This document shows positions 11,613 to 20,544 of a stretch of 64,000 nucleotides of DNA, piece by piece; the stretch's first letter is position 1; each line of letters opens with the position of its first letter. This DNA comes from Planctomyces sp. SH-PL62 (GTDB lineage: Bacteria; Planctomycetota; Planctomycetia; Isosphaerales; Isosphaeraceae). The notes under the pieces are model-generated. The model made no database searches. It was not told where the DNA came from and saw only the letters and a list, made by a program, of their open reading frames with translations. The translations under genes were made by a program, and so were the position numbers. Where the stretch lies: NCBI RefSeq assembly GCF_001610895.1, contig NZ_CP011273.1, forward strand, positions 5,580,001 through 5,644,000, read 5' to 3'.

Positions 11613-13292
11613 TCACGCGCCGTCGCCCGCCCGCCACCACCGCCAGAGGAAGGCGAGCCAGGCGACCCCGGAAAAGACGACCGCGAGGATCGGGCAGGCG
11701 ACCAGGAACACCATCCAGACGGGGGCGTCCCAGCCGCCGGGGAACTGGACCAGCGGCGAGGCCGCGACATCGGGACGATCGCTCCCCCAGGAGTCGCCGG
11801 CGCGGTAGAGGTGCATCGGCACGCTCACGGCGGCGGCGTACGGGCTGGTGACGGTGATCGCCGCCAGGCGGCCGGGAGAGAGGGCGGCCTCGCCGGACAC
11901 CCCCTGCAAGTACCAGCGCACGCCCAGGGGGAGCACGAAGAGGATCAGGAGCGTCATGTAAGAGAGCACCATCGCCGTCGACGTCCGCCGCGACAGGGCC
12001 GAGCACATCAGGCCGACCGACGAGGTCGTCAGGCACGTCGCCGCGATGATCAGGAGGAAGACCGCCAGGGTCCAGGGCCTCCCCCGCAGCTCCGGCAGCA
12101 TGAGATACGCCAGGAGGATCTGCTCGGTCAGCAGGAACGTCAGCACGGTCGAGACCCGCATCGCCGCCGTCAGCTTGGCGATCACGATCCGGCTCGGGGT
12201 CAGGAGCGTCGTCAGCAGGAGCGCCAGCGTCTGCCGCTCGCGCTCCTGGGTGATGCTCCCCGCCGAGAAGACCGGCCCGACCAGCAGGTTGAACGTCAGC
12301 ACGTAGGCCACGTAGTACGCCGCCAGGTCCGACCGCAGGAACAGCAGCGCGGCCATCAGGGGGATCGAGAGCAGCATGCTCAACTGGATCACCACCCGGA
12401 GCATCAGCGTCCCCTGGCTGAAGATCTCGCTGCGAAGCTCCTTGTCGAGGACCGGGTTGGTTCCGTCGGGCATCAGGTCGTTCCGCTTCGCGGGCGCGAA
12501 CAGCCGGTCGGGGAAGGCGTCGCGGTCGATGACCACGCCGATGGCGTACTTCATCTCCTCTTCCTCGTCGACCACGCCCCCCCCCTGGCCGCCGACGTCC
12601 AGGGGCCGCAGCAGGCGGTTGTTGACGACGATCCCCACCACCGTCCAGATCATCAGGCAGATCGGCGGCAGGATCGCCACCGACGCGAAGTCGCGCGTCG
12701 CGGGGTCGTCGGCCCGCGTCAGGGCCACGCAGAGCGCCGCCAGCGGGAGCACCACGAGGTAGCTCACCACCAGCGCCGAGCTGGTCCGCGCGAATCCGCT
12801 CGAGCACGCGATGCTCAAGAGCCCGAACGTCCCCGCCGCCAGCACCAGGACGAGGTAGCTCCTGGCGATCTCCGAGAGCAGGAGCCCCCCCAGGAGGTAG
12901 CAGAGGATCATCAGCGGAAGGCTGGAGAGGATCAGGATCACCAGGTAGCCGAGCGAGCTGAACAGCTTGCCGATCAGGATCGTGTGCGGCCTGAGCGGGC
13001 TGACCAGGAGCATCTCATACGTCTTGCGCTCCTTCTCCCCGGTGATGCTCCCGGCCGCGAACGTGGGCGCGAGCAGGGCCACCAGGCAGAACTGCCCCAG
13101 GAAGAAGATGTCGTAGAGCCGCCTCGCCACACCGGGCCCGACCATCCGCGAGCCGTCGTCGCCCGCCGGCCAGTAGAAGTAGACCAGGGCCCCCAGCGCC
13201 GCGACGTAGGCGAACTGGAGCACGAACGCCTGCGGGGCCCGCAGCGTCGTCATCAGCTCGCGATTCAGGACCGGATTCTCGCGTATCCACAT
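11613..13292 (-). CDS. ABC-2 type transporter, double-length permease
   Basis: 559 residues from the ATG at 13292. The protein contains two permease modules in tandem, each beginning with a NPVL-(N/D)-(R/K)-EL motif (residues about 7 and 275) and each carrying the helical-hairpin element SIT-x-E-(K/R)-ER-(K/Q)-T characteristic of ABC-2 permeases. About 12 hydrophobic helices. It lies five bases downstream of the ATPase gene. It would form the membrane channel of an exporter with the ATPase (13298-14227), probably with the large periplasmic/membrane protein encoded first in the operon. Cargo unknown; the set resembles the Gld/copper-type ABC-2 systems. Confidence 0.85.
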   Translation of the reverse strand: MWIRENPVLNRELMTTLRAPQAFVLQFAYVAALGALVYFYWPAGDDGSRMVGPGVARRLYDIFFLGQFCLVALLAPTFAAGSITGEKERKTYEMLLVSPLRPHTILIGKLFSSLGYLVILILSSLPLMILCYLLGGLLLSEIARSYLVLVLAAGTFGLLSIACSSGFARTSSALVVSYLVVLPLAALCVALTRADDPATRDFASVAILPPICLMIWTVVGIVVNNRLLRPLDVGGQGGGVVDEEEEMKYAIGVVIDRDAFPDRLFAPAKRNDLMPDGTNPVLDKELRSEIFSQGTLMLRVVIQLSMLLSIPLMAALLFLRSDLAAYYVAYVLTFNLLVGPVFSAGSITQERERQTLALLLTTLLTPSRIVIAKLTAAMRVSTVLTFLLTEQILLAYLMLPELRGRPWTLAVFLLIIAATCLTTSSVGLMCSALSRRTSTAMVLSYMTLLILFVLPLGVRWYLQGVSGEAALSPGRLAAITVTSPYAAAVSVPMHLYRAGDSWGSDRPDVAASPLVQFPGGWDAPVWMVFLVACPILAVVFSGVAWLAFLWRWWRAGDGA

Positions 13293-13297
13293 GATGT

Positions 13298-14227
13298 TTA
13301 GTTCACGATTCCCTTGGTGATCATCATGAACACCTCTTCCAGGCTCAGAGGCTCCTCGGCGAACGACTGGACGGGGACCCCGGCGGCCATCAGGCGGCCG
13401 AGGAGCCGGCCCATGTCCTCGTCGTCGCCGTGGAATTCGGCGGTCACGGAGCGGCCGAAGGCCTCGACCGACCGGATCGACGGGTCGTCCCGCAGGATGG
13501 CGACGGCGCCGTCGGTCTCGCCGCCGGTCAGCTCGACCTTCAGGACGCGATGGGCGCGGATCTGCCGCTGGATCTCGCGGAGGCTCCCGGCCGCCAGGAG
13601 CCGGCCCCGCTCGATGACGCCGATCGACGTGCAGAAATCGGCCAGCTCCGAGAGGATGTGGCTCGACACCAGGATCGTCTTGCCCATCCGCCGAAGCTCG
13701 TTGAGGAGCGCCTTCATCTCCAGCCGGGCGCGGGGGTCGAGGCCCGAGGCGGGCTCGTCGAGGATCAGGACCGGCGGGTCGTGCACCAGGGTCTTCGCCA
13801 GGCAGAGGCGCTGCTTCATCCCCTTGGAGAGCCCGTTGACGTAGTCGTCGCGCTTGTGGGTCAGGTCGAGGAGTTCGAGGACCTCGCCGATGATCCGCCG
13901 CCGCAGGCTCTTGGGGATCTCGTACGCGACGGCGAAGAAATCCAGGAATTCCCAGACCTTCATGCCGTCGTACACGCCGAAGTCGTCGGGCATGAAGCCG
14001 ATGACGCGGCGGACGGCCATCGGGTCCTCGGTGACGGAGTGGCCGGCGATCCGGCCCTCGCCGGAGGTCGGCCGGAGCAGGGTGGCCAGGAACCGGATGG
14101 TGGTGCTCTTGCCCGCCCCGTTGGGGCCGATGAAGCCGAACGTCTCGCCCTCGCCGATGGAGAAGCTCAGGTCGTCGACCGCCGTGAACTCGCCGTACCG
14201 CTTGGTGAAGTTGACCACCTCGATCAT
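13298..14227 (-). CDS. ABC transporter ATP-binding protein
   Basis: 309 residues. Walker A is GPNGAGKSTT (near 35-44), the signature is LSKGMKQRL, Walker B is LILDEPASGLD and the switch His is in SSHILSE. The first 230 residues are a standard ABC-2 ATPase (CcmA/NatA-like); the last 75 are a C-terminal extension seen in Gld-type exporters. It powers the permease encoded immediately downstream, and lies 39 bases after the 856-residue partner protein gene, so all three should be co-transcribed from about 16.9 kb. Confidence 0.92.
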   Translation of the reverse strand: MIEVVNFTKRYGEFTAVDDLSFSIGEGETFGFIGPNGAGKSTTIRFLATLLRPTSGEGRIAGHSVTEDPMAVRRVIGFMPDDFGVYDGMKVWEFLDFFAVAYEIPKSLRRRIIGEVLELLDLTHKRDDYVNGLSKGMKQRLCLAKTLVHDPPVLILDEPASGLDPRARLEMKALLNELRRMGKTILVSSHILSELADFCTSIGVIERGRLLAAGSLREIQRQIRAHRVLKVELTGGETDGAVAILRDDPSIRSVEAFGRSVTAEFHGDDEDMGRLLGRLMAAGVPVQSFAEEPLSLEEVFMMITKGIVN

Positions 14228-14266
14228 GCGCCGCTCCTCGCCGGGTCCGGGCTCGTGTCGCTCAGC

Positions 14267-16837
14267 TCACTCGTTTTCGGGGGCCGTCAGGTCGTAACGC
14301 CGCCCGCCGGGGGACGGCGGAGATCCGTACCGCAGGTGGGCCACGACGACCGTCGCGCCGCGGTGGCGGTCGAGGGCCGGCTCGAATCGGGGTCCGGAGG
14401 CCGGTCCGGGCGTCCAGGCCACCAGCCGGACCTCGCCGACGGCCTCGGGCCGATCCTCCCACGCGTTGCGGAATGCGGCCAGCATCGCCGAGGGATCGGG
14501 GCCGTCGAACCCCGCGACCTGTGCCGGGGCGTCCCTCGGCTCAAGCCCGTCGAGGTCCACGTCCGCATCGGGGGCGATCGCGCCCAAATAGGTCTCGCGG
14601 AATTCGCCGGGGCCCAGGTATTCGACCAGGGTCGAGTCGCGAAGCTCCAGGCCGCTGCCGTTGCGGATCGTCCGCCGTGGGCCGTCTTCCTCGATCGCGA
14701 TCGGCCCGGGGAGGTCCAGCATCTGCTCGGCCCGGAACATGGCCAGGCTCCGGGGCTGGACCGTGAAGTCCTCAAGCGCCGGGACCGGGTAGGACCGCCA
14801 GGCCGAGGTGGTGCGGTCCTCGCCGGCGATCGACCGCCCGGAGGCGAACGGCAGGGCCAGGGCGGTCGGATCGTCCGGGAACCGGATCGCGAAGCGGCCG
14901 TGGCCCGTGCTGTAGAGCGAGACGAACCGGCTGAGGTGCCCGCGCGGGTGGCTCTCCTGCAGCTCCAGCACGTCCAGTTCGTCGCAGGCGGAATCGAACC
15001 CCAGGTCATAGGCGGCGACCCGTTCCACCCCGACGGCGAACCCCAACGCCAGGATCGGCACGACCACCCACGCCGCCTCGCGACGCCGCAGGATCACGCG
15101 GCAGACCAGCCAGTTCAGCGGGGCCACCGCCAGCACGTACGCCAGGATCACCTTGAGCACGAACGACGAGCTGGGGACCTTGATCCCCGAGGCCGACTCC
15201 AGGGCGTCGCGGCCCAGGCGTGGGATTCGGGCCTCGTCGCGCCACTCGGCCACGCCTCCCAGTTCGGGCAGGCGGATTTCGCCGCCCGTGAATCCATAGT
15301 CGACGCCGATCGTCTCGCCCCCTGCGGGGTTGGGCTGGACGTAGGTCCGCATCTCGAGCCTGGGATCGGGGGCGGGCGCCGGCGCCGGGCTCGGCGCGTC
15401 CGCGTCCCGCGCGGCGATTCGATACCAGCTCAGGTCCGGCCCTTGCATGCACCTCACCGCCTCGACCGACCCGGACGCCGTCCCGAGCGCGACCGACGAC
15501 TCCTCCGCGCGACGGAAGACGACCCGCCGCACGAAGGTGTCGATCCCGTTCCACGAGGCCAGCGCGGGGTCGGTGGGGTCGACCGCGAGCATGGTGATCC
15601 GGCCCCGCCCCACCCGCCGCTCGACGGCCAGCGTCGCGCCGCCCTCGCCCCCGATCGGGACGACGGTCGCGCCCGGCCGGGGCCGGAGCCCGGCGACCTG
15701 GACGGGACGGCCGGCCTGCGGCCGGATCGGGGCGGGGGCGTCGTAGGAGGCGCGACGAGGCGGCGAGACGCCGAACTCGGGACCGCGGCCCCGCCCGTAG
15801 ATCGCGGTCCGTTGCGCCTCGAAGTTCGGGTCGGCCTCTGGCGCGACGGCCGCGACGGCGCCCGGGGGGGGGCGGTACGCGGCAGAGAGCGCCGCCAGCT
15901 CGTCGACGGTCAGGGCCCGGCCCTCGCCCGAGGAATCGGCCGGGAGGTACGGCTCCAGGAAGCTCTCGCGCAGGACCGAGAACTTCGGCCCCGCCCCCCC
16001 CATCATGACGAGTTGCCCTCCCCAGTGGATCCAATCGATCAGCGCCTGCTGATGAGAGACCGAAAGGACGTCCGGCTCCAGGCCGTCCCAGACGATATGG
16101 CTGATCGCGGTCCAGGTCAGGGGGTGGGTGGGCAGGAGCGGCTTGTCGGGCTCCAGAGGCAGGACCAGGCGGTAATAGCGGAACGCGTCGGCCGCCTGGA
16201 CGTCCTCCCGATCGAGCGTCGCCGGCAGGGTCGCGTTGAGGCGCCCCCAGGGGGCGTAGCCGCCGTTGGCCCCCTTGGACAAGACGAGCGTGATCATCTG
16301 GTGAGGGGCGAGGGGACGCACGGCGGCGCTGTAGACCTGGTCGGGCCGGATCGCGCCCTCCCGGATCATCTCCACGGGGAGGTCTTTCACGCCGGCCGCA
16401 CGAGGGAGGAGGATCGGCATCCCCAGCCGGCTGCGCTGCTCCTTGACCAGCCTCGCCTCGCGGCCGAAGGTCAGGTCGCTGGCGGACCCCGGGATCTCGA
16501 TCGGCGTCGTCTGGAGGCTGCCGACGTAGTCGTCGAGGTTCGCGCGCATCTCGACGGTCAGGCCGTGCCAGTGCCGCGCCTTGACCCAGGGGAGGACGTC
16601 GCTGGGGGCGACCTGCGAGCGATAGAACTCGAACGGCGTGCGCAGCTTGTCCCGCGCCGCGGCCTGCTTCAGCGCCTCGGGGTCGCTCAGCATCCGCAGC
16701 CGCTCCTCGTCGGCCGCCGACAGCCCGCTCGGGGCCGAATCCGGCTCCTGGCCCCGGGACGCCGTCGGGGCGACGCCCGCCATCGCTAGCATCAGCGCCG
16801 GCACCAGAACCCGAAGCATCGACTGGCGTCGTTTCAC
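14267..16837 (-). CDS. secreted/membrane partner protein of the ABC-2 exporter
   Basis: 856 residues from GTG 16837, chosen because GGGGAGG lies about ten bases upstream and the start gives a good signal peptide (MKRRQSMLRVLVPALMLAMA). Most of the protein is extracytoplasmic. Residues about 225-320 resemble a class I glutamine-amidotransferase-like domain of the kind found in GldG/IFT52-type ABC partner proteins (HIVWDGLEPDVLSVSHQQAL, WIHWGGQLVMMGG). Two hydrophobic helices occur near residues 590-640 (ILAYVLAVAPLNWLVC, AAWVVVPILALGFAVGV). It is first in the operon with the ATPase and permease. Assignment of the GATase-like fold is inference. Confidence 0.72.
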   Translation of the reverse strand: MKRRQSMLRVLVPALMLAMAGVAPTASRGQEPDSAPSGLSAADEERLRMLSDPEALKQAAARDKLRTPFEFYRSQVAPSDVLPWVKARHWHGLTVEMRANLDDYVGSLQTTPIEIPGSASDLTFGREARLVKEQRSRLGMPILLPRAAGVKDLPVEMIREGAIRPDQVYSAAVRPLAPHQMITLVLSKGANGGYAPWGRLNATLPATLDREDVQAADAFRYYRLVLPLEPDKPLLPTHPLTWTAISHIVWDGLEPDVLSVSHQQALIDWIHWGGQLVMMGGAGPKFSVLRESFLEPYLPADSSGEGRALTVDELAALSAAYRPPPGAVAAVAPEADPNFEAQRTAIYGRGRGPEFGVSPPRRASYDAPAPIRPQAGRPVQVAGLRPRPGATVVPIGGEGGATLAVERRVGRGRITMLAVDPTDPALASWNGIDTFVRRVVFRRAEESSVALGTASGSVEAVRCMQGPDLSWYRIAARDADAPSPAPAPAPDPRLEMRTYVQPNPAGGETIGVDYGFTGGEIRLPELGGVAEWRDEARIPRLGRDALESASGIKVPSSSFVLKVILAYVLAVAPLNWLVCRVILRRREAAWVVVPILALGFAVGVERVAAYDLGFDSACDELDVLELQESHPRGHLSRFVSLYSTGHGRFAIRFPDDPTALALPFASGRSIAGEDRTTSAWRSYPVPALEDFTVQPRSLAMFRAEQMLDLPGPIAIEEDGPRRTIRNGSGLELRDSTLVEYLGPGEFRETYLGAIAPDADVDLDGLEPRDAPAQVAGFDGPDPSAMLAAFRNAWEDRPEAVGEVRLVAWTPGPASGPRFEPALDRHRGATVVVAHLRYGSPPSPGGRRYDLTAPENE

Positions 16838-16998
16838 GGTCGACGAGCCTCCCCAACCCGGGCCCCGGGGCGCGGCGGCCCCTCGCCGCGCCGGCGAGAG
16901 GCGCCGGCCCCGCGACGACAAGTGTACCAGACGCCCCGGCCGCGAAAAAGCCCGAGGCCCCGCCGCACGGCCGCCTCGGCCGATCCGCCGTCGTCGCC

Positions 16999-17004
16999 TA
17001 TAAT
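16999..17004 (+). promoter_or_regulatory. -10 element of the uvrA promoter
   Basis: A perfect TATAAT lies 67 bases upstream of the uvrA start, in the 233-base gap between divergent genes. It stands out in DNA of about 70% GC. A matching -35 box 17 bases upstream is poor, so the promoter call rests on the -10 alone. Confidence 0.4.
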
Positions 17005-17070
17005 CGAGCCGGGCGAGGCGGCCGCGCGTCGGCCCCTCGGGACGGTTCGCGGCGGGCGGGGACGAGTGTC

Positions 17071-19935
17071 ATGGCGAGCGGGACGCAGGACGCGGCGCGA
17101 GAGCCGGAGCCGAAGCCGGGATCGGGATCGGGGCCGACGGCGGCGATCGCGGTCCGGGGGGCGCGGACGCACAACTTGAAGGGCGTGGACGTGGACGTCC
17201 CGCGCGACGCGTTGGTCGTCCTGACCGGGGTCAGCGGCTCGGGCAAGAGTTCGTTGGCGTTCGACACGATCTTCGCCGAAGGGCGTCGGCGGTACGTCGA
17301 GTGCCTCTCCAGCTACGCCCGCCAGTTCCTCGACCAGATCGAGCGCCCGGACGTCGACCAGATCGACGGCCTGCCGCCGACGGTGGCGATCGACCAGCAC
17401 GCCGGGCGGCCCAGTCCGCGAAGCACCGTCGGCACGCTGACCGAGATCAACGACTCCCTGCGCGTCCTCTTCTCTCGCCTGGGCGCCCCCCACTGCCCGA
17501 AGTGCGGACTGCCGATCCGCAGCCAGACCCCCGAGCAGATGGCCGCGACCGTCCTGGCCTATCCGACCGGCCGGCGGATCATGGTCCTCGCCCCGCTTGT
17601 CCGGGGCCGCAAGGGGGCGCACGCCGAGGTCTTCCAGACGATCCGCCGCGCGGGCCTGATCCGGGCTCGGGTCGACGGCGAGGTCGTCGAGGTGGAGGAG
17701 CCGCCCAAGCTCGCCAGAACGAAGAAGCACACGATCGAGGCCGTGGTCGACCGCCTGGTGATCCGCGAGGGGGTCGGCCCCCGGCTCGCCGAGAGCCTCA
17801 ACCTGGCGCTGAAGCTGTCCGAAGGGGTCGTCGCCGTCACCGCCGAGGTCGACGGCGCGTGGCAGGACCGGCCGATGAGCGTCCACCACGCCTGCCCGGA
17901 CTGCGGCGTCAGCCTGCCGGCCCTGGAGCCTCGCGAGTTCAGCTTCAACAGCCCGCAGGGGGCCTGCCCGCGCTGCGACGGCCTAGGCGCCGTCTCCGTG
18001 TTCCAGGCCGACCTCGTGATCCCCGACCGGGCGAAGTCGCTGGACCAGGGCGCGGTCGAGCCCTGGACGAAGCTGGGCGTCCGGCTCCGCGAGGCCCATT
18101 CCAACGACCCGGCTCTCGGCGCGTTCCTCGACCGCCACAAGCTCCGTCGAAACGTCCCGCTCGCGAAATGGCCCGAGGCGGCCTTCGAGGCCTTCCTGCA
18201 CGGCGAGGCGGGGGGCTTCCCCGGCGTGCTGGCGGGGCTGGCGGAGCGCGACCGGACGACCGATCGCGCCGCGGTGAAGGCGACGCTCGCCGCGTACCGG
18301 GAGGAGGTCCCCTGCCCCGACTGCCGGGGCGCGCGGCTCCGCCCCGAGGCCCTCGCGGCGCGGATCGGCGGGAAATCCATCGCCCAGGCCTCCGACCTGA
18401 CCATCGAGGAGGCGCGGGCGTTCTTCGACGGGCTCCGGTTCGACGAGGAGGGGGAAGCCGTCGCCGCCCCCCTGCTCCGCGAGATCCGGGGGCGGCTGCG
18501 ATTCCTGGCGGACGTCGGCCTGGAGTACCTGACCCTCGGTCGAGGCGCGCGGACGCTCTCGGGCGGGGAGCTTCAGCGCGTCCGGCTGGCGACCCAGCTC
18601 GGCTCGGATCTCATCGGCGTCTGCTACGTCCTCGACGAGCCCACCGCCGGGCTCCACGCCCGCGACACCGACCGGCTCCTGGACGGCCTCCGCAAGCTGA
18701 AGGACCTGGGGAACAGCGTGCTCGTCGTCGAGCACGACGAGGCCGTGATCCGCGCGGCCGACTGGATCATCGACGTCGGTCCCGGCGCCGGGCCGGACGG
18801 CGGCTCGATCGTCGCCGAGGGCCCGCCGGCGCGGATCGCGGAGGCCCCCGCCTCGCTCACCGGCCGTCGCCTCCGGGGCGAGGATCGCCACGCGCCCACG
18901 CGCTCGGACCGGCTGGCGAGATCGCCGGGATGGATCACGATCCGGGGCTCGACCGTCCACAACCTTCGGGAGATCGACGTCCGCATCCCGCTCGGCGCGT
19001 TGACGTGCGTGACGGGCGTCAGCGGCTCGGGCAAGAGCACGCTGGTCTTCGACGTTTTGGCGCGGGCCTTCCGCCGCCGCGACCGGGCTTCGCTCCGCGA
19101 GGCCCCCGAGCTGGGCCGGATCAGCGGCTGGGATTCGCTGACGGCGATGGTCGAGGTCGACCAGTCCCCCATCGGCCGCACGCCCCGATCGACCCCCGCG
19201 ACGTTCGCCGGCGTCTTCGACGAGATCCGCCGCGTCTTCGCCAAGGCTCGCGAGGCCCGCACCCGGGGCTACGGCCCCGCGCGGTTCAGCTTCAACGCCA
19301 GGGGGGGGCGGTGCGAGACCTGCCAGGGCCTGGGGCGGCGCCGCGTGCCGATGCAGTTCCTCCCCGACCTGTACGTCGTCTGCGAGGACTGCCGGGGCAA
19401 GCGATTCAACCGACAGACGCTCGAGATCCTGTTCAAGGACCATTCGATCGGTGACGTGCTCGACCTGCGGGTCGACGAGGCCCTCTCCTTCTTCGAAGCC
19501 CAGCCCCGCGTCCTGCCCGGCCTCCGGGCGCTGCACGACGTCGGCGTGGGCTACCTGACGCTCGGCCAGTCCGGCGCGACCCTCTCCGGCGGCGAGGCCC
19601 AGCGCGTGAAGCTGGCGGCCCACCTGGCCCGGCCGGTCGGCGGCGATCGGCTCTACATCCTGGACGAGCCGACGACCGGCCTGCACTTCGCCGACGTGGA
19701 CCGCCTGCTCGGCGTGCTGGAACGCCTGGCCGACCAGGGGAACACCCTCGTCGTCATCGAACACGACCTCGACGTGGTCGCCGCCGCCGACTGGGTCGTG
19801 GACCTCGGCCCCGAGGCCGGCGCCCGTGGCGGTCGCGTCGTCGCGATGGGGACGCCCGCCGAGGTGGCCGAGGTGCCGGAGAGCCTGACTGGGGCGTATC
19901 TGAAGGCCGCGCTCGCGGACCGAGGAGGAACGTGA
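17071..19935 (+). CDS. uvrA: excinuclease ABC subunit A (UvrA-type)
   Basis: 954 residues, the usual UvrA length. It contains two ABC cassettes: Walker A GVSGSGKSSLAFDT (near 50) and GVSGSGKSTLVFD (near 648), signatures LSGGELQRVRLA and LSGGEAQRVKLA, Walker B VLDEPTAGLH and ILDEPTTGLH. Zinc modules are visible as CPDCG...CPRCDG and CETCQG...CEDCRG. The UvrB-binding segment (APLVRGRKGAHAEVF) is present, so it is not the short UvrA2 type. UvrA detects bulky DNA lesions and loads UvrB. The stretch around AIDQHAGRPSPRSTVGTLTE differs from the usual NPRSTVGT region, so this may be a divergent paralog. It stands alone. Confidence 0.9.
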   Translation: MASGTQDAAREPEPKPGSGSGPTAAIAVRGARTHNLKGVDVDVPRDALVVLTGVSGSGKSSLAFDTIFAEGRRRYVECLSSYARQFLDQIERPDVDQIDGLPPTVAIDQHAGRPSPRSTVGTLTEINDSLRVLFSRLGAPHCPKCGLPIRSQTPEQMAATVLAYPTGRRIMVLAPLVRGRKGAHAEVFQTIRRAGLIRARVDGEVVEVEEPPKLARTKKHTIEAVVDRLVIREGVGPRLAESLNLALKLSEGVVAVTAEVDGAWQDRPMSVHHACPDCGVSLPALEPREFSFNSPQGACPRCDGLGAVSVFQADLVIPDRAKSLDQGAVEPWTKLGVRLREAHSNDPALGAFLDRHKLRRNVPLAKWPEAAFEAFLHGEAGGFPGVLAGLAERDRTTDRAAVKATLAAYREEVPCPDCRGARLRPEALAARIGGKSIAQASDLTIEEARAFFDGLRFDEEGEAVAAPLLREIRGRLRFLADVGLEYLTLGRGARTLSGGELQRVRLATQLGSDLIGVCYVLDEPTAGLHARDTDRLLDGLRKLKDLGNSVLVVEHDEAVIRAADWIIDVGPGAGPDGGSIVAEGPPARIAEAPASLTGRRLRGEDRHAPTRSDRLARSPGWITIRGSTVHNLREIDVRIPLGALTCVTGVSGSGKSTLVFDVLARAFRRRDRASLREAPELGRISGWDSLTAMVEVDQSPIGRTPRSTPATFAGVFDEIRRVFAKAREARTRGYGPARFSFNARGGRCETCQGLGRRRVPMQFLPDLYVVCEDCRGKRFNRQTLEILFKDHSIGDVLDLRVDEALSFFEAQPRVLPGLRALHDVGVGYLTLGQSGATLSGGEAQRVKLAAHLARPVGGDRLYILDEPTTGLHFADVDRLLGVLERLADQGNTLVVIEHDLDVVAAADWVVDLGPEAGARGGRVVAMGTPAEVAEVPESLTGAYLKAALADRGGT

Positions 19936-19996
19936 AGGTTGGTGTCCGCCCCTATGGATCAACCTCGGACGTCAGGACCCAGACAAGAGATGTGAC

Positions 19997-20461
19997 ATGA
20001 CGCGACCCGTTGATCCGGATTTCGAAGATCCCATGGCCGACAAGATCGACAAGAGAACAATCGGCCCGTCGCCGTTGGAGGCTTGGTGCGCCGTCTTCAT
20101 GACGAATCTGGTCGTCCCGCTTGGGTTCGGGATGTCGACGACCAACCTCAGTGGCAAGATTGGGATGCTGGGCGGAATTCTCGTCTTGTTCGGGCTGGGG
20201 TGGCGAACATGCTCGAACCTGCCAGGGGCGAGGTCCGCGCTGATTTATGGTGGCTGGATCGTCGCCGCCGCCCAGCTTTTCCCGATTGTGCATCTGACCG
20301 CCGGGATGATGGGCGTCGCCGCGGCCAGGGCGGCGCAGAGGGAGTTCATCCCCATCATCACCATGCTCGGCGGCTTCCTCGCCACCGTGGTCACGGGCGG
20401 AATTTTGATCTCCCTGGCCTTCGTCATCGGCCTGGTCCGGCCCGTTTCTCCCCACAAGTGA
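19997..20461 (+). CDS. small membrane protein of unknown function
   Basis: 154 residues with about four hydrophobic helices (for example LVVPLGFGMSTTN, GILVLFGLGW, SALIYGGWIVAAAQLFPIVH and the last helix before VRPVSPHK). The start is the ATG at 19997; an internal ATG at 20033 is possible, and neither has a strong ribosome site. No family recognised. Codon bias is slightly less GC-rich than that of its neighbours. It follows uvrA by 61 bases on the same strand and could be co-transcribed. Confidence 0.6.
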   Translation: MTRPVDPDFEDPMADKIDKRTIGPSPLEAWCAVFMTNLVVPLGFGMSTTNLSGKIGMLGGILVLFGLGWRTCSNLPGARSALIYGGWIVAAAQLFPIVHLTAGMMGVAAARAAQREFIPIITMLGGFLATVVTGGILISLAFVIGLVRPVSPHK

Positions 20462-20544
20462 CATGAAGGACGAGGCGGATGCGATGGGGATCCGTCCCCC
20501 CCTGCGGCTCCTGCCTCTTTCTCAACGGGCGGGTCGGGCCGGGA

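Noticed and set aside
13430-16789. A 1119-residue open frame on the plus strand across the ABC operon
   Set aside because: It is antisense to three well-supported genes, is arginine/glycine/aspartate-rich without motifs, and is expected from third-position GC bias.
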